From Amycolatopsis umgeniensis (GTDB taxonomy: Bacteria; Actinomycetota; Actinomycetes; Mycobacteriales; Pseudonocardiaceae): 64,000 nt of DNA. The position numbers and the translations under genes are program-made. Where the stretch lies: positions 6,634,001 to 6,698,000 of the forward strand of contig NZ_JACHMX010000001.1 in the NCBI RefSeq assembly GCF_014205155.1. Direction: 5' to 3'. Below, piece by piece: positions 1 through 8,324 of this stretch (the first letter of the stretch is position 1; each line of letters begins with the position of its first letter). The notes under the pieces were generated by a model. The model was given only the letters and a program-made list of their open reading frames with translations, was not told where the DNA came from and searched no databases.

Positions 1-447
1 TTCCGGATCGCCATCGCCTTGAAGGGGCTCGACGGCGCTTTGCAGCTGATCGGCGGACTGGTCCTGATGGTCGTCCCCGCTTCGGCCATCACCGGTTTCG
101 CGCACGCCGTGGTCACCCGCGATCTGCTCGGCGATCCGGAAGGGACGCTGGCCCGGCATCTCGAACTCGCCGCCGGTCACTTCGTCGAGGGCCGGACGTT
201 CGCCGTCGTGTACCTCGTCGCGCACGGCCTCATCAAACTCGGCCTGGTCTGGGCGCTGGCGCGGAAGGTGATGCGCGCCTATCCCGTGGCCGCGGTGGTG
301 CTTTCGGCGTTCGTGGTCTACGAGATCTTCCGGGCGATCCACACGCACTCGCTCGCGCTGCCGTTCTTCGCCGCCCTCGACGTCGTGATCGTCGTGCTGG
401 TGCTGCGCGAATACCGGCAGCTCAAACGGGATCGCGTCGCGGCCTGA
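1..447 (+). CDS. DUF2127-family membrane protein (5' partial)
   Basis: The reading frame is open from the first base of the window, so the true start lies upstream; 148 residues are visible. The opening FRIAIALKGLDGALQLIGG is typical of DUF2127 proteins, small integral membrane proteins of unknown function. Four hydrophobic stretches are visible, one at the start, then about residues 58-75, 83-100 and 115-133. The protein ends with a basic tail (REYRQLKRDR). Its stop lies 9 bp from the convergent stop of the PP2C phosphatase gene. The family call rests on the KGLDG motif and the membrane pattern; the function is unknown. Confidence 0.75.
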   Translation, partial: FRIAIALKGLDGALQLIGGLVLMVVPASAITGFAHAVVTRDLLGDPEGTLARHLELAAGHFVEGRTFAVVYLVAHGLIKLGLVWALARKVMRAYPVAAVVLSAFVVYEIFRAIHTHSLALPFFAALDVVIVVLVLREYRQLKRDRVAA

Positions 448-456
448 CCGCCCGGT

Positions 457-1155
457 TCAGGCCGCGACGCGAAATTTCTCCGTGACGAGATCCGCGCCGG
501 GCGGATCCACCACGATCGCGGTGGCGTTGTCGGAGCCACCGAGCGAGATCGCCGTCCGCACCAGCTCCGTGGCCGCCCTGCCCGGCATCCCGAGGATGTC
601 GAGCATGGTCGGACCGCTGAGCGTCTTGTGCACACCGTCGCTGGTGAGCAGAAGCCCACCGGTGGAGACGGTGGCCGTGCCGATCTCGTGAGCACCGGCC
701 GTGCGGACGCTGGTGGTGACGACGTGTTCCATCCGCGGTGTCACGGGCTGTTCGTGGTCGCGGAAGTACTGCGCGAGCGTATGGTCCTTCGTCACCTGCC
801 GCACGGTGTAACCGTCCCAAGCGTACGCCCGCGCGTCCCCGACCCACGCGATGCCATACCCCTCGTCGTTCTGGACGGCCACGACGAGGACGCAGTCACC
901 GGTCCCGCCGAGCTCGAGCACAGCGCGCTGAGCAGCGAGAACAGCCTCGACAGCGCCTCGCCCGACCGGCGACCGGGCCGCCGCCGAAGCCGCCGTCCGC
1001 GCCGCGTATCCCGCGTTCGGGTGATCTCCGACTCCGTCGGCCAGCGCGAACACGATCCCCGCCCCGCCCGCGGCCGCGTACGCTCCGACAGCGTCCGCGT
1101 TGTGCTCGCGCGGCCCCTGCGCGCTCGCCGTGTGCCAGTGTGGAAGTTCCCTCAT
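457..1155 (-). CDS. PP2C-family Ser/Thr phosphatase
   Basis: This 232-residue soluble protein has the PPM/PP2C fold, which uses two metal ions to dephosphorylate Ser/Thr phosphoproteins. Visible motifs are HNADAV near residue 18 (the usual RxxNED region), ALADGVGDH (metal-binding Asp), AWVGDARAYAW, LLTSDGVHK and GGSDNATAIVV near the C-terminus. The ATG at 1155 is chosen because AGGAG lies 6 bases before it; the frame stays open further upstream but only through the repeat array. There is no membrane segment and no adjacent kinase, so the partner is unknown. It resembles the phosphatases that counteract Hanks-type kinases or sit in stress-sigma switches; that role is inference. Confidence 0.85.
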   Translation of the reverse strand: MRELPHWHTASAQGPREHNADAVGAYAAAGGAGIVFALADGVGDHPNAGYAARTAASAAARSPVGRGAVEAVLAAQRAVLELGGTGDCVLVVAVQNDEGYGIAWVGDARAYAWDGYTVRQVTKDHTLAQYFRDHEQPVTPRMEHVVTTSVRTAGAHEIGTATVSTGGLLLTSDGVHKTLSGPTMLDILGMPGRAATELVRTAISLGGSDNATAIVVDPPGADLVTEKFRVAA

Positions 1156-1476
1156 GGTCTTCTCCTCACCCCTGGGTGATCCCTGCTTCCAGCATCCGCC
1201 TGTTTGCTGAGTGCGGCCTGAGGGGTGGCTGTCGGGTGGATGTGAGCGAGCACCGCGGTCACGTGAGTTCCGTCCCTGATCACGCGAGTTCCGTCTTTGA
1301 TCACGCGAGTGCGGTGCCTGATCACGCGAGTGCGGTGCCTGATCACGCGAGTCCCGCCTTCGCCCTGATCGCGAGCCCGGCACACCTGCCCGTGGGTTGG
1401 GTGGGTCGTGAGTGGCGCGGCACCGCACTCGCGTGACCAGGCCCGGATCTCGCGTGATCAGGGACCGCACACGCGA
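1156..1476. other. Intergenic region filled by a 21-bp periodic array
   Basis: No gene is seen in these 321 bases. Most of the space is the repeat array described separately (1257-1480). Bases 1156-1256 hold the ribosome-binding site of the phosphatase gene and presumably its promoter, but I see no clear -10/-35 pair. Confidence 0.7.
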
Positions 1477-1480
1477 TCAG
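1257..1480. repeat. 21-bp periodic array, locus 1 (GATCACGCGAGT units)
   Basis: Five copies of a 12-bp unit (GATCACGCGAGT; the first reads GGTCACGTGAGT) start at 1257, 1278, 1299, 1320 and 1341, exactly 21 bp apart, with 9-bp spacers such as GCGGTGCCT. After about 74 bases the same unit returns in opposite orientation at 1427 (ACTCGCGTGACC), 1448 (TCTCGCGTGATC) and, degenerate, 1469. The inverse copies mirror the forward ones around 1389.5, and the spacers are also roughly complementary, so the whole is a long interrupted inverted repeat. It runs into the stop codon of the GT39 gene (1477-1479). Confidence 0.9.
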
Positions 1481-3360
1481 GAGAGCAGGTTGTAGACGGT
1501 CTGTTCGCCCACCGTGGTGGCGGTGAAATTCGCCGCGACCCATTCGGAGATCTCGTTCGAGCCGCCGCCGGGGCCACCGCCGCGGCCGCCTTCGACGTAG
1601 TAGGTGATGTCGCCGTTCGCCACGTACTGCTGGAATTCCGCCAGCGTCGGCGCCGGATCCGAGCCGCTCCAGCCGCCGATGCCGATCACCGACTTCCCGC
1701 TCGCGAGTTCCAGGTTCGCCGCCGACTGCGAACTCGACGTCGCCGCCGCCCACTTCGTCGTGGTCGCCGCGAGCACCGTCCCGAGTTCCGCCGACGAGCC
1801 CTCCTCCATGCCCATCCCGCCCATGCCCCGCGGCTCGCCACTCGAGGCCGGGCCGGAGGTCGGGATCGAACCGGAATGCGCTTGCGAAGCGGTTTCGACG
1901 CCGTACGCGGTGGTGCCGAGGCCGACGGTCAGCACGGCGACGGTCGCGACCACGGCGACGAGTTTGCGCATCGGCGGGACACCCACCAGGACGACGGTCG
2001 CGGTCACCAGGCCGAGCCCGACGATGATCCAGCGCAGCGCGGGCAGCCAGCCGGAATCGCGGTCGAGCAGGATGTACGCCCAGACAGCGCTCGCCGCGAT
2101 CATCAGCGACAGGAACACCCTCGGCGCGAGATGTGCCCGGCCGCGCCATAGCGAGGTTCCGGAGATCGCCACCACCGCGGCGATCGACGGCGCCAGCGCG
2201 ACGGCGTAGTACGGGTGCACGATGCCGCTCATGTAGCTGAACACCAGCGAGGTGACGAGCATCCAGCCGCCCCAGACGATCAGCGCGGCCCGCGTCCGGT
2301 CGGTTCCGGCGGCCCGCCTGGTGAACCACAGCCCCGCCACCAGGCCGATCAGCGCGGCGGGCAGCAGCCAAGACACCTCGCCGCCGAAGCTGGCACCGAA
2401 CATCCGCGTCAGGCCGCTCTCACCGCCGAAGCCGACGTTCCCGCCGCCCATCCCCCCGCCAGTGGTAGCCACCATTTCTCCGCCGCCACCCGTGGTGCCC
2501 ACCGTCATCCCGCCGCCACCACGGCCGAAGATCCGGCCGAGACCGTTGTAGCCCAGCGCCAGTTCGAGCAGGCTGTCGTCGGTCGAACCGCCGATGTAGG
2601 GCCGTGAACCGGTCGGCCACAGGTCGACCAGCGCGATGAACCAACCCGCTGAGACGATCATCGCGACCAAGGCTCCGAGCAGATGAAGCAACCGTTTGCC
2701 CAGCGAGGTCGGAGCGGCGACCAGATAGGCGAGTCCGAAAGCGGGCAGCACCAGGAACGCCTGCATCATCTTGGTCAGGAAGCCGAATCCGATGGCGACA
2801 CCGGCGAAGGCCAGCCAGCGTGGGCCGGCCTTCTCGATCGCGCGGACCGTGCAGTACGCGCCGGCGATCAGCAGGAGGGTCAGCAGCGCGTCGGGGTTGT
2901 TGAACTTGAACATGAGCGCGGCGACCGGGGTGACGGCGAGCGCCGCCCCCGCGAACAGACCGGCGGCCGGTCCGGAGGTCCGCTTCACCGTCAGGTACAG
3001 CAGGCCGACCGAGGCGACCCCCATCAGCGCTTGCGGTGCCAGCACGGTGAAACTCGAGAAACCGAAGAGCCGCGCGAACGCCGTCGTGACCCAGAGCGCG
3101 GCCGGGGGTTTGTCGACGGTCAGCACGTTCCCGGCGTCGAGCGAGCCGAACAGCCACGCCTTCCAGTCCTGCGTGCCGGACTGCACCGCCGCCGCGTAGA
3201 ACGAGTTGCCGTAACCGGAGGCCGTCAGGTTCCAGAAGTACAGCACCGCGGTGGCGGCGAGCAGGCCGAAGACCGAGGGGCGGACCCAGCGGGCCTGTGG
3301 TTCGACGACGTTTTCCTCGACGGGGCCGGGTTCCACCCGGGAAGCGAGTGCGGTGGTCAT
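1477..3360 (-). CDS. ArnT/YkcB-like GT39 glycosyltransferase 1
   Basis: A 627-residue membrane protein of the GT39-type glycosyltransferases, which move a sugar from a polyprenyl-phosphate donor to an acceptor outside the membrane. About ten hydrophobic helices fill residues 30-475. The first outer loop carries an acidic/TVDKPPAALW motif near residues 75-87, typical of the ArnT/YkcB group. A Gly-rich low-complexity loop lies near 278-312 (GGGGEMVATTGGGMGGG). The C-terminal 130 residues form an outside domain (SVIGIGGWSGSD, TLAEFQQYV) shared with the paralogue at 4702-6555. It starts 4 bp after the GT2 stop and ends the kinase-GT operon. The acceptor cannot be read from the sequence. Confidence 0.85.
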   Translation of the reverse strand: MTTALASRVEPGPVEENVVEPQARWVRPSVFGLLAATAVLYFWNLTASGYGNSFYAAAVQSGTQDWKAWLFGSLDAGNVLTVDKPPAALWVTTAFARLFGFSSFTVLAPQALMGVASVGLLYLTVKRTSGPAAGLFAGAALAVTPVAALMFKFNNPDALLTLLLIAGAYCTVRAIEKAGPRWLAFAGVAIGFGFLTKMMQAFLVLPAFGLAYLVAAPTSLGKRLLHLLGALVAMIVSAGWFIALVDLWPTGSRPYIGGSTDDSLLELALGYNGLGRIFGRGGGGMTVGTTGGGGEMVATTGGGMGGGNVGFGGESGLTRMFGASFGGEVSWLLPAALIGLVAGLWFTRRAAGTDRTRAALIVWGGWMLVTSLVFSYMSGIVHPYYAVALAPSIAAVVAISGTSLWRGRAHLAPRVFLSLMIAASAVWAYILLDRDSGWLPALRWIIVGLGLVTATVVLVGVPPMRKLVAVVATVAVLTVGLGTTAYGVETASQAHSGSIPTSGPASSGEPRGMGGMGMEEGSSAELGTVLAATTTKWAAATSSSQSAANLELASGKSVIGIGGWSGSDPAPTLAEFQQYVANGDITYYVEGGRGGGPGGGSNEISEWVAANFTATTVGEQTVYNLLS

Positions 3361-3364
3361 GAGG

Positions 3365-4627
3365 TCAGCTCTCCATCTCGGTGGCGGGCCGTCGGCGGGA
3401 CGAGCGGAAGACCCAGCCGCGCAGCAACAGGAAACGCAGCACGGTGGCCGCGAGGTTCGCGAGCACGAGCGCGGTGATCTCGAGGGGCAGTCCCGGCGCC
3501 GTCATCGTGTGCAGCAGCGCCAGCGCGCCGCTGGTGAGCCCGAGCCCGAGGCCGAACACGACGAGACCCTGGAACTGGTGCAGCCCGGCGCCTCCCCGGC
3601 CGCGGATGCCGAAGGTCAGGCGCCGGTTGAGCGCGGTGTTGCCGATCGCCGTCACCAGCAGCGCGACCAGGTTCGCCGCCTGCGCGCCGGTGAACGTCCG
3701 CAACAGCAGGAAGAGCACGAGGTACGCGACGGTGCTCGCGACACCGATGGCGGCGAACCGCACCAGCTGCCGCACGAGGCTCGGCGCCACTCCCGGCGCC
3801 TGTACCTGGATCGGCGCGCGGCCGAGTTGTTCGCGCAGGCCGCTGATCGGGATCTGCCCGGTCAGCGTCGCTTTGGTCAGCCGCGCGATGCCCTTGAGGT
3901 CGGCGGTCGCGGTGGCGACGATGTTCACCGACGAGTCCGGGTCGTCGATCCAGTCGACCGGGACCTCGTGGATCCGCAGTCCCGCTTTCTGTGCCAGTAC
4001 GAGCAATTCGGTGTCGAAGAACCAGCCCGTGTCCTGGATGTGGGGGAGCAGCCGCTCGGCGACGTCGGCGCGGATCGCCTTGAAACCGCACTGCGCGTCG
4101 CTGAACTTCGCGGCCAGCGTGCCGCGCAGGATCAGGTTGTAGCAGCGGGAAATGAACTCCCGCTTCGGCCCGCGCACCACCCGTGCGCCGCGGGCGAGCC
4201 TGCTCCCGATGGCGAGATCGGAGTGCCCGGACAGCAGCGGTGCGATGAGGGGGCCGAGCGCGGCCAGATCGGTCGAGAGGTCGACGTCCATGTAAGCGAG
4301 CACGGGGGAGTCCGAAGTGGACCAAACGGCGCGCAAGGCACGGCCGCGGCCTTTCTCTTCCAGGTGGCGGACTTCGACGTCGTCGAACTCGCGGCTCAAC
4401 CGTTCGGCCACGTGCAGGGTGTCGTCCGTGCTGGCGTTGTCCGCGACGGTGATCCGGAACGAATACGGGAACTGCTCGACGAGATACGCGTGCAGACGCC
4501 GGATGCACGGCTCGAGGTCGGTTTCCTCGTTGTACACCGGGATGACGACGTCGAGGACGGGGGATCCGGTCGGGGCGATGGCGTGGCGGCGGCCGGTGTC
4601 GGCGCCGGAGATGATCGCGGCTGTCAT
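3365..4627 (-). CDS. GT2 polyprenyl-phosphate sugar synthase fused to GtrA flippase domain
   Basis: A 420-residue two-domain protein. Residues 20-260 are a GT-A glycosyltransferase family 2 domain with VVIPVYNEE, DNASTDD and the metal/nucleotide motif YMDVDLSTD, like dolichyl-phosphate mannose synthases that load a sugar onto polyprenyl phosphate. Residues 290-410 hold four helices of the GtrA family, thought to flip or anchor the lipid-sugar. It is flanked by two GT39 transferases with a 4-bp gap downstream, so it probably makes their donor. An alternative ATG lies 18 bases upstream at 4645. The ATG at 4627 is preferred because a weak GAGA lies before it and because its distance to the upstream CACAG boxes (34 bp) matches the kinase gene. 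Confidence 0.88.
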   Translation of the reverse strand: MTAAIISGADTGRRHAIAPTGSPVLDVVIPVYNEETDLEPCIRRLHAYLVEQFPYSFRITVADNASTDDTLHVAERLSREFDDVEVRHLEEKGRGRALRAVWSTSDSPVLAYMDVDLSTDLAALGPLIAPLLSGHSDLAIGSRLARGARVVRGPKREFISRCYNLILRGTLAAKFSDAQCGFKAIRADVAERLLPHIQDTGWFFDTELLVLAQKAGLRIHEVPVDWIDDPDSSVNIVATATADLKGIARLTKATLTGQIPISGLREQLGRAPIQVQAPGVAPSLVRQLVRFAAIGVASTVAYLVLFLLLRTFTGAQAANLVALLVTAIGNTALNRRLTFGIRGRGGAGLHQFQGLVVFGLGLGLTSGALALLHTMTAPGLPLEITALVLANLAATVLRFLLLRGWVFRSSRRRPATEMES

Positions 4628-4660
4628 AACGTCAATCTCGGACATCGCGCTGAGGTCGGC

Positions 4661-4687
4661 TTGTGTCCCGCCTGTGTCCTCGCTGTG
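4661..4687 (-). promoter_or_regulatory. Triple 11-bp CACAG boxes before the GT2-GtrA gene
   Basis: On the minus strand CACAG (4683-4687), CACAG (4672-4676) and CACAA (4661-4665) are spaced exactly 11 bp apart, 34 bp upstream of the GT2 start. The same three boxes with the same spacing lie before the histidine kinase gene, and 16 consecutive bases (4661-4676) are identical. Direct repeats on an 11-bp period are usual for OmpR-family response regulators; the binding protein here is inferred. Confidence 0.6.
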
Positions 4688-4701
4688 TCCCGTCACGGGG
4701 T

Positions 4702-6555
4702 TCACCGGCTCAGGTCGTAGACGGTGACGCCGTCCACGGTGGTCGGTGTGTAGGTGGCCTGGACCCATTGGGCGATCCGTTCGGCCGCGTCGCTGCCGGT
4801 CTCCCCACGCATCATCATGCCCTCGCCGAGGAAGTAGTGGATCTGTCCACTTCGGACATACTCCTGGAACTGTTCCAAGGTGGGAGAAGGATCCGTGCCG
4901 TTGAATCCGCCGACGGCCATCACCGGCGCACCGCCGCCGAGCTGGTAGCCCGCCGCGTTGTTGGAGCCCACCGTCGCGGCCGTCCAGGTGTAGTCCGCGC
5001 TGTCCTGCCGCAGGAGGGCGGCGAGGCTCTCGCCGGGCAGGCTCGTCCCGAGCAGCCCGCCGCCGGGGCCGCCCATTCTCATACCCCGCCCCGTTTCCGG
5101 CCCGGCGGAAGGGAGTGCGCCGGAATGAGGGGTCGCGGCCGTCGCGACCGTGTACGCGCCGGTGCCCGCGAGAACGGTGATCAGGGCGCCCACGGCGACC
5201 AGACGTCGTGCCGCGCCGGGCAAACTTGCCGCGAAGAAGGCCAGGAACGCGAACAAGAGACCGGCAACGAGGATCGCGATCGCCAAGCCGGGAAGCCAGT
5301 CGGATTGGCGTGACAGCAGGAGATACGCGGTCAGCGCGGTCAAGCCGATCCCGGCGCTCGAGGTGCCCGCGGCGGCCGGATTCCCCCGTGCGCGCCACAA
5401 CCGCGTCCCCGCGATTCCGATGAGCGCGCCGATCGCCGGGGCGAGCGCGATCGTGTAGTACGCGTGGATGATGCCGCCCATGTAGCTGAACACCACGGCG
5501 GTGCCCAGGAACCAGCCGCCCCACAGGATCAGCGCCGCGCGGCCGCGGTCGGTGCGCTCGGCGTGGCGCGTGAACCACAGTCCGGCGGCCAGCGCGATGA
5601 CGGCGGCCGGGAGCAGCCAGGCGATCCCGCCCGCCATCTCGCTGCCGAACAGCCTGTCCCAGCCGGTGCCGCCCCAGCCGCCGTTGCCACCCCCGCCGAC
5701 ACTGCCGACCTCGTCACCGGTGATCCGGCCGAGACCGTTGTAGCCGAAAGCGAGTTCCCACAGACTGTTCTCCTGCGAGCCGCCGATGAACGGCCGGTCG
5801 GCGGCGGGCCACAGCGCGACGACGGCGAGGTACCAGCCGGCGGAGACGAGGGTCGCGACCAGAGCCCCGGACAGATGCAGCAGGCGGCGGCCCACCGACG
5901 TCGGCGCGGCGATCAGATACGCGAGCCCGAACGCGGGCAGCACCAGGAACGCCTGCAGCATCTTGGCGAGGAAGCCGAAACCGACGGCGACCCCGGCCAG
6001 CGCCAGCCAGCGCGGGCTCGCCTTCTCCAGCGAGCGGACGACGCAGTAGGCGCCCGCGGTCAAGAGCAGGACGAGCAGCGCGTCGGGATTGTTGAACCGG
6101 AACATCAGCGCGGCGGCCGGCGTGAGCGCGAGGACCGCGCCCGCCAGCAGACCCGCGGCCGGGCCGGAAGTCCGCCGCACCGCCGCGAACAGCAGGGCCA
6201 CCGAGCCGACGCCCATCAGCGCCTGCGGAACGAGGACGCTCCAGGCGTTGACGCCGAACAGACGCGCGGAAAGGCTCATCACCCACAGCGCGGCCGGTGT
6301 CTTGTCGACCGTGATCGCGTTCGCGGCGTCGCTCGATCCGAAGAACAACGCCTTCCAGCTCAGCGATCCGGCCTGCGCCGCCGCCGAGTAGAAAGCGTTG
6401 GCCCAGCCGGATTCGCCGAGGTTCCAGAGGTAGAGGACGGTGGTGGCGAGCAGAAGCGCGGCAAGGGAGGGCCGGACCCAGCGTGGGTCTTCGGGCCTGC
6501 CTCGGGCGGGTGGAGCGTCTTGATCGGCTTCGTCGCGGGAGGCGAGGAGGGTCAT
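4702..6555 (-). CDS. ArnT/YkcB-like GT39 glycosyltransferase 2
   Basis: This 617-residue paralogue of the 1477-3360 product has the same layout: a cytoplasmic N-terminus, about ten membrane helices (residues 30-475), the ITVDKTPAALWV outer-loop motif near residue 80, RFNNPDALL, and a C-terminal outside domain with VMAVGGFNGTDPSPTLEQF. The two copies diverge most at the N-terminus and in the Gly-rich loop, which is shorter here (GGGGNGGWGGTG). The start lies 4 bp after the histidine kinase stop, so the two are almost certainly co-transcribed. Two transferases around one donor synthase suggest two acceptors or linkages for the same lipid-linked sugar (inference). Confidence 0.85.
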   Translation of the reverse strand: MTLLASRDEADQDAPPARGRPEDPRWVRPSLAALLLATTVLYLWNLGESGWANAFYSAAAQAGSLSWKALFFGSSDAANAITVDKTPAALWVMSLSARLFGVNAWSVLVPQALMGVGSVALLFAAVRRTSGPAAGLLAGAVLALTPAAALMFRFNNPDALLVLLLTAGAYCVVRSLEKASPRWLALAGVAVGFGFLAKMLQAFLVLPAFGLAYLIAAPTSVGRRLLHLSGALVATLVSAGWYLAVVALWPAADRPFIGGSQENSLWELAFGYNGLGRITGDEVGSVGGGGNGGWGGTGWDRLFGSEMAGGIAWLLPAAVIALAAGLWFTRHAERTDRGRAALILWGGWFLGTAVVFSYMGGIIHAYYTIALAPAIGALIGIAGTRLWRARGNPAAAGTSSAGIGLTALTAYLLLSRQSDWLPGLAIAILVAGLLFAFLAFFAASLPGAARRLVAVGALITVLAGTGAYTVATAATPHSGALPSAGPETGRGMRMGGPGGGLLGTSLPGESLAALLRQDSADYTWTAATVGSNNAAGYQLGGGAPVMAVGGFNGTDPSPTLEQFQEYVRSGQIHYFLGEGMMMRGETGSDAAERIAQWVQATYTPTTVDGVTVYDLSR

Positions 6556-6559
6556 GGCC

Positions 6560-8098
6560 TCAGGGTCGGATGCCGAGCTGGGGTGTGGTTGTGCCGAACC
6601 TGTGCACCCGCTGTGAGGATTCGATCACCGGCAGATACACGGCGAATTCGGTGTGCCCCGGACGGCTGTGCACCTCGATCGTGCCGTGGTGGGCCACCAC
6701 GATCGCCGACGCGATCGCCATCCCGAGCCCGGTGCCGCCCGCCGTCCGCGAACGGGAGGAGTCGCCGCGGGCGAAGCGTTCGAACACGCTGGGCAGGAGT
6801 TCCGGTGCGATACCGGGGCCGTCGTCCGTCACGGTCAGGACGGCGTGCCCGGTGTGGGAGCGGCCCAGCGCGGTGACCACGGTGGTGCCGGGCGGGGTGT
6901 GCGTCCGGGCGTTGGACAGCAGGTTCGCCAGCACCTGGTGCAGACGCTGGACGTCGCCGCGGACGGTCAGCGGCCCGTCCGGCAGCCGCAGTTCCCAGCG
7001 GTGGTCCGGGCCCGCGACCTGCGCGTCGCCGACCGCGTCCGCGGTCAGCCGGGTGAGGTCGGCGACGCCCGCTTCGAGCGGCCGTCCGGCGTCGAGTCTC
7101 GCCAGCAGGAGGAGATCCTCGACCAGCGTCGTCATGCGGGCGGCCTCGGACTGGATCCGGGACATCGAACGCGCGACCTCCGGCGGCACCAGCGCGCTGC
7201 CGCGGCCGGCGAGTTCGGCGTACCCCCGGATCGCCGCGAGCGGGGTGCGGAGTTCGTGGCTCGCGTCCGCGACGAACCGGCGGACACGGGTCTCGCTGGC
7301 GTGCCGGGCTTCCAGCGCCTGCGCGATATGCCCGAGCATGAGGTTCAGCGCCGAACCGACCTGGCCGACCTCGGTCCGCGGATCGGTGTCGATCTCGGGC
7401 ACCCGCACGGAAAGCGCGACCTGGCCCCGGTCGAGCCGCATCGCCGACACCCGGCCCGCCGTCGCCGCGACGCGGTCGAGCGGCCGCAACGTGCGCCGGA
7501 CCGCGAACGCCCCGAGGAACCCGGCGCCGACGACACCCGCCGCCGCGACCCCGAACAGGATCCACCCGACCGTGGTCAAGGTGTCCTGCATCGGCCCGAG
7601 AGGGAGCCCTGTGACGACCACGCCGCCGGGGATCGAAACGGCCTGCACCCGGTAGTCGCCCAGACCGCCGAGCGCCATCGTCATCGGCGGCCGGCCCGAC
7701 GGGATCGCGAACAGGCCGGACTCCTGTTCGGCCGAAAGTCCTTGGGGGAGCCCTTGTACCGTCAGGACTCCCGCGTAGAGCACCCGATCACCGGAGAAGC
7801 GCACGCTCAACGTCCCCGACGCTTGGCCCGGCGCGTTGAGCGGGTTGGGGCCGGGGCCGGGCGAGTCCTCCGGCGGCCGGTTCGCGTAGTCGTGGGCACG
7901 GGCCGACGCGGCCGAGAGCTGCCCGTCGATCTGGCCGATGAGGAACGACCGCAGCGCGATCTCGCTCGCGACACCGATCACCAGGCAGACGAAGGTGAGC
8001 AGCAGCACCATCGAGCCGGTCAGCTTGGTGCGCAGGGAAAGCCGCCCGGGCCGGGACCACCGGCGCGGGCCGGTGGTCGGGACCGATCCGGGTGCCAT
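6560..8098 (-). CDS. Membrane sensor histidine kinase
   Basis: A 512-residue orthodox sensor kinase. Helix one is near residues 27-46, an outside sensor region spans about 50-175, helix two is near 177-200, followed by a HAMP linker, a HisKA domain with the phosphoacceptor His281 (DASHELRTPLAAIRGY), an N-box (LANLLSNARTH), a G1 box (VTDDGPGIAP) and a G2 box (GGTGLGMAIA). No response regulator gene adjoins it or occurs elsewhere in the window, which is unusual for this class. It heads the operon with GT39, GT2-GtrA and GT39, so it may sense envelope state and control sugar decoration. The CACAG boxes upstream suggest control by its unseen cognate regulator. Confidence 0.92.
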   Translation of the reverse strand: MAPGSVPTTGPRRWSRPGRLSLRTKLTGSMVLLLTFVCLVIGVASEIALRSFLIGQIDGQLSAASARAHDYANRPPEDSPGPGPNPLNAPGQASGTLSVRFSGDRVLYAGVLTVQGLPQGLSAEQESGLFAIPSGRPPMTMALGGLGDYRVQAVSIPGGVVVTGLPLGPMQDTLTTVGWILFGVAAAGVVGAGFLGAFAVRRTLRPLDRVAATAGRVSAMRLDRGQVALSVRVPEIDTDPRTEVGQVGSALNLMLGHIAQALEARHASETRVRRFVADASHELRTPLAAIRGYAELAGRGSALVPPEVARSMSRIQSEAARMTTLVEDLLLLARLDAGRPLEAGVADLTRLTADAVGDAQVAGPDHRWELRLPDGPLTVRGDVQRLHQVLANLLSNARTHTPPGTTVVTALGRSHTGHAVLTVTDDGPGIAPELLPSVFERFARGDSSRSRTAGGTGLGMAIASAIVVAHHGTIEVHSRPGHTEFAVYLPVIESSQRVHRFGTTTPQLGIRP

Positions 8099-8132
8099 GC
8101 CTTCGAGCGTGCGCCGCGGTCGTATGCGCGTG

Positions 8133-8159
8133 TTGTGTCCCGCCTGTGAGCCCGCTGTG
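8133..8159 (-). promoter_or_regulatory. Triple 11-bp CACAG boxes before the histidine kinase gene
   Basis: On the minus strand CACAG (8155-8159), CACAG (8144-8148) and CACAA (8133-8137) repeat every 11 bp, 35 bp before the kinase start. A weak promoter could be TCACAG with CATACG (8121-8126) at 17-bp spacing, overlapping the middle box. The arrangement is the same as at 4661-4687. Confidence 0.6.
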
Positions 8160-8198
8160 CGGTCCGGTGGTGCACGGGCGCTTCACAGTGAAGGCGTG

Positions 8199-8302
8199 AC
8201 TCACGTGATCAAGGACCGAACTCGCGTGACCAGAGACGGATCTCGTGTGATCACGCGAGTTACGCCTCTGATCACGCGAGTTACGGGCCTGATCACACGA
8301 GT
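8199..8302. repeat. 21-bp periodic array, locus 2 (symmetric inverted repeat)
   Basis: Three units in reverse orientation start at 8199 (ACTCACGTGATC), 8220 (ACTCGCGTGACC) and 8241 (TCTCGTGTGATC). Three in forward orientation start at 8249 and 8270 (GATCACGCGAGT) and 8291 (GATCACACGAGT). The period is 21 bp in each arm. The array is two-fold symmetric about the TGATCA at 8248-8253, so the 104 bp can form one long imperfect hairpin. It sits 22 bp after the desaturase stop and about 100 bp before the kinase gene. Confidence 0.9.
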
Positions 8303-8324
8303 CACGGGTCGCGGAACCGACGAC

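Noticed and set aside
1257..1480. CRISPR array
   Set aside because: Repeats are 12 bp with 9-bp similar spacers, orientation flips within the array, and no cas gene is present.
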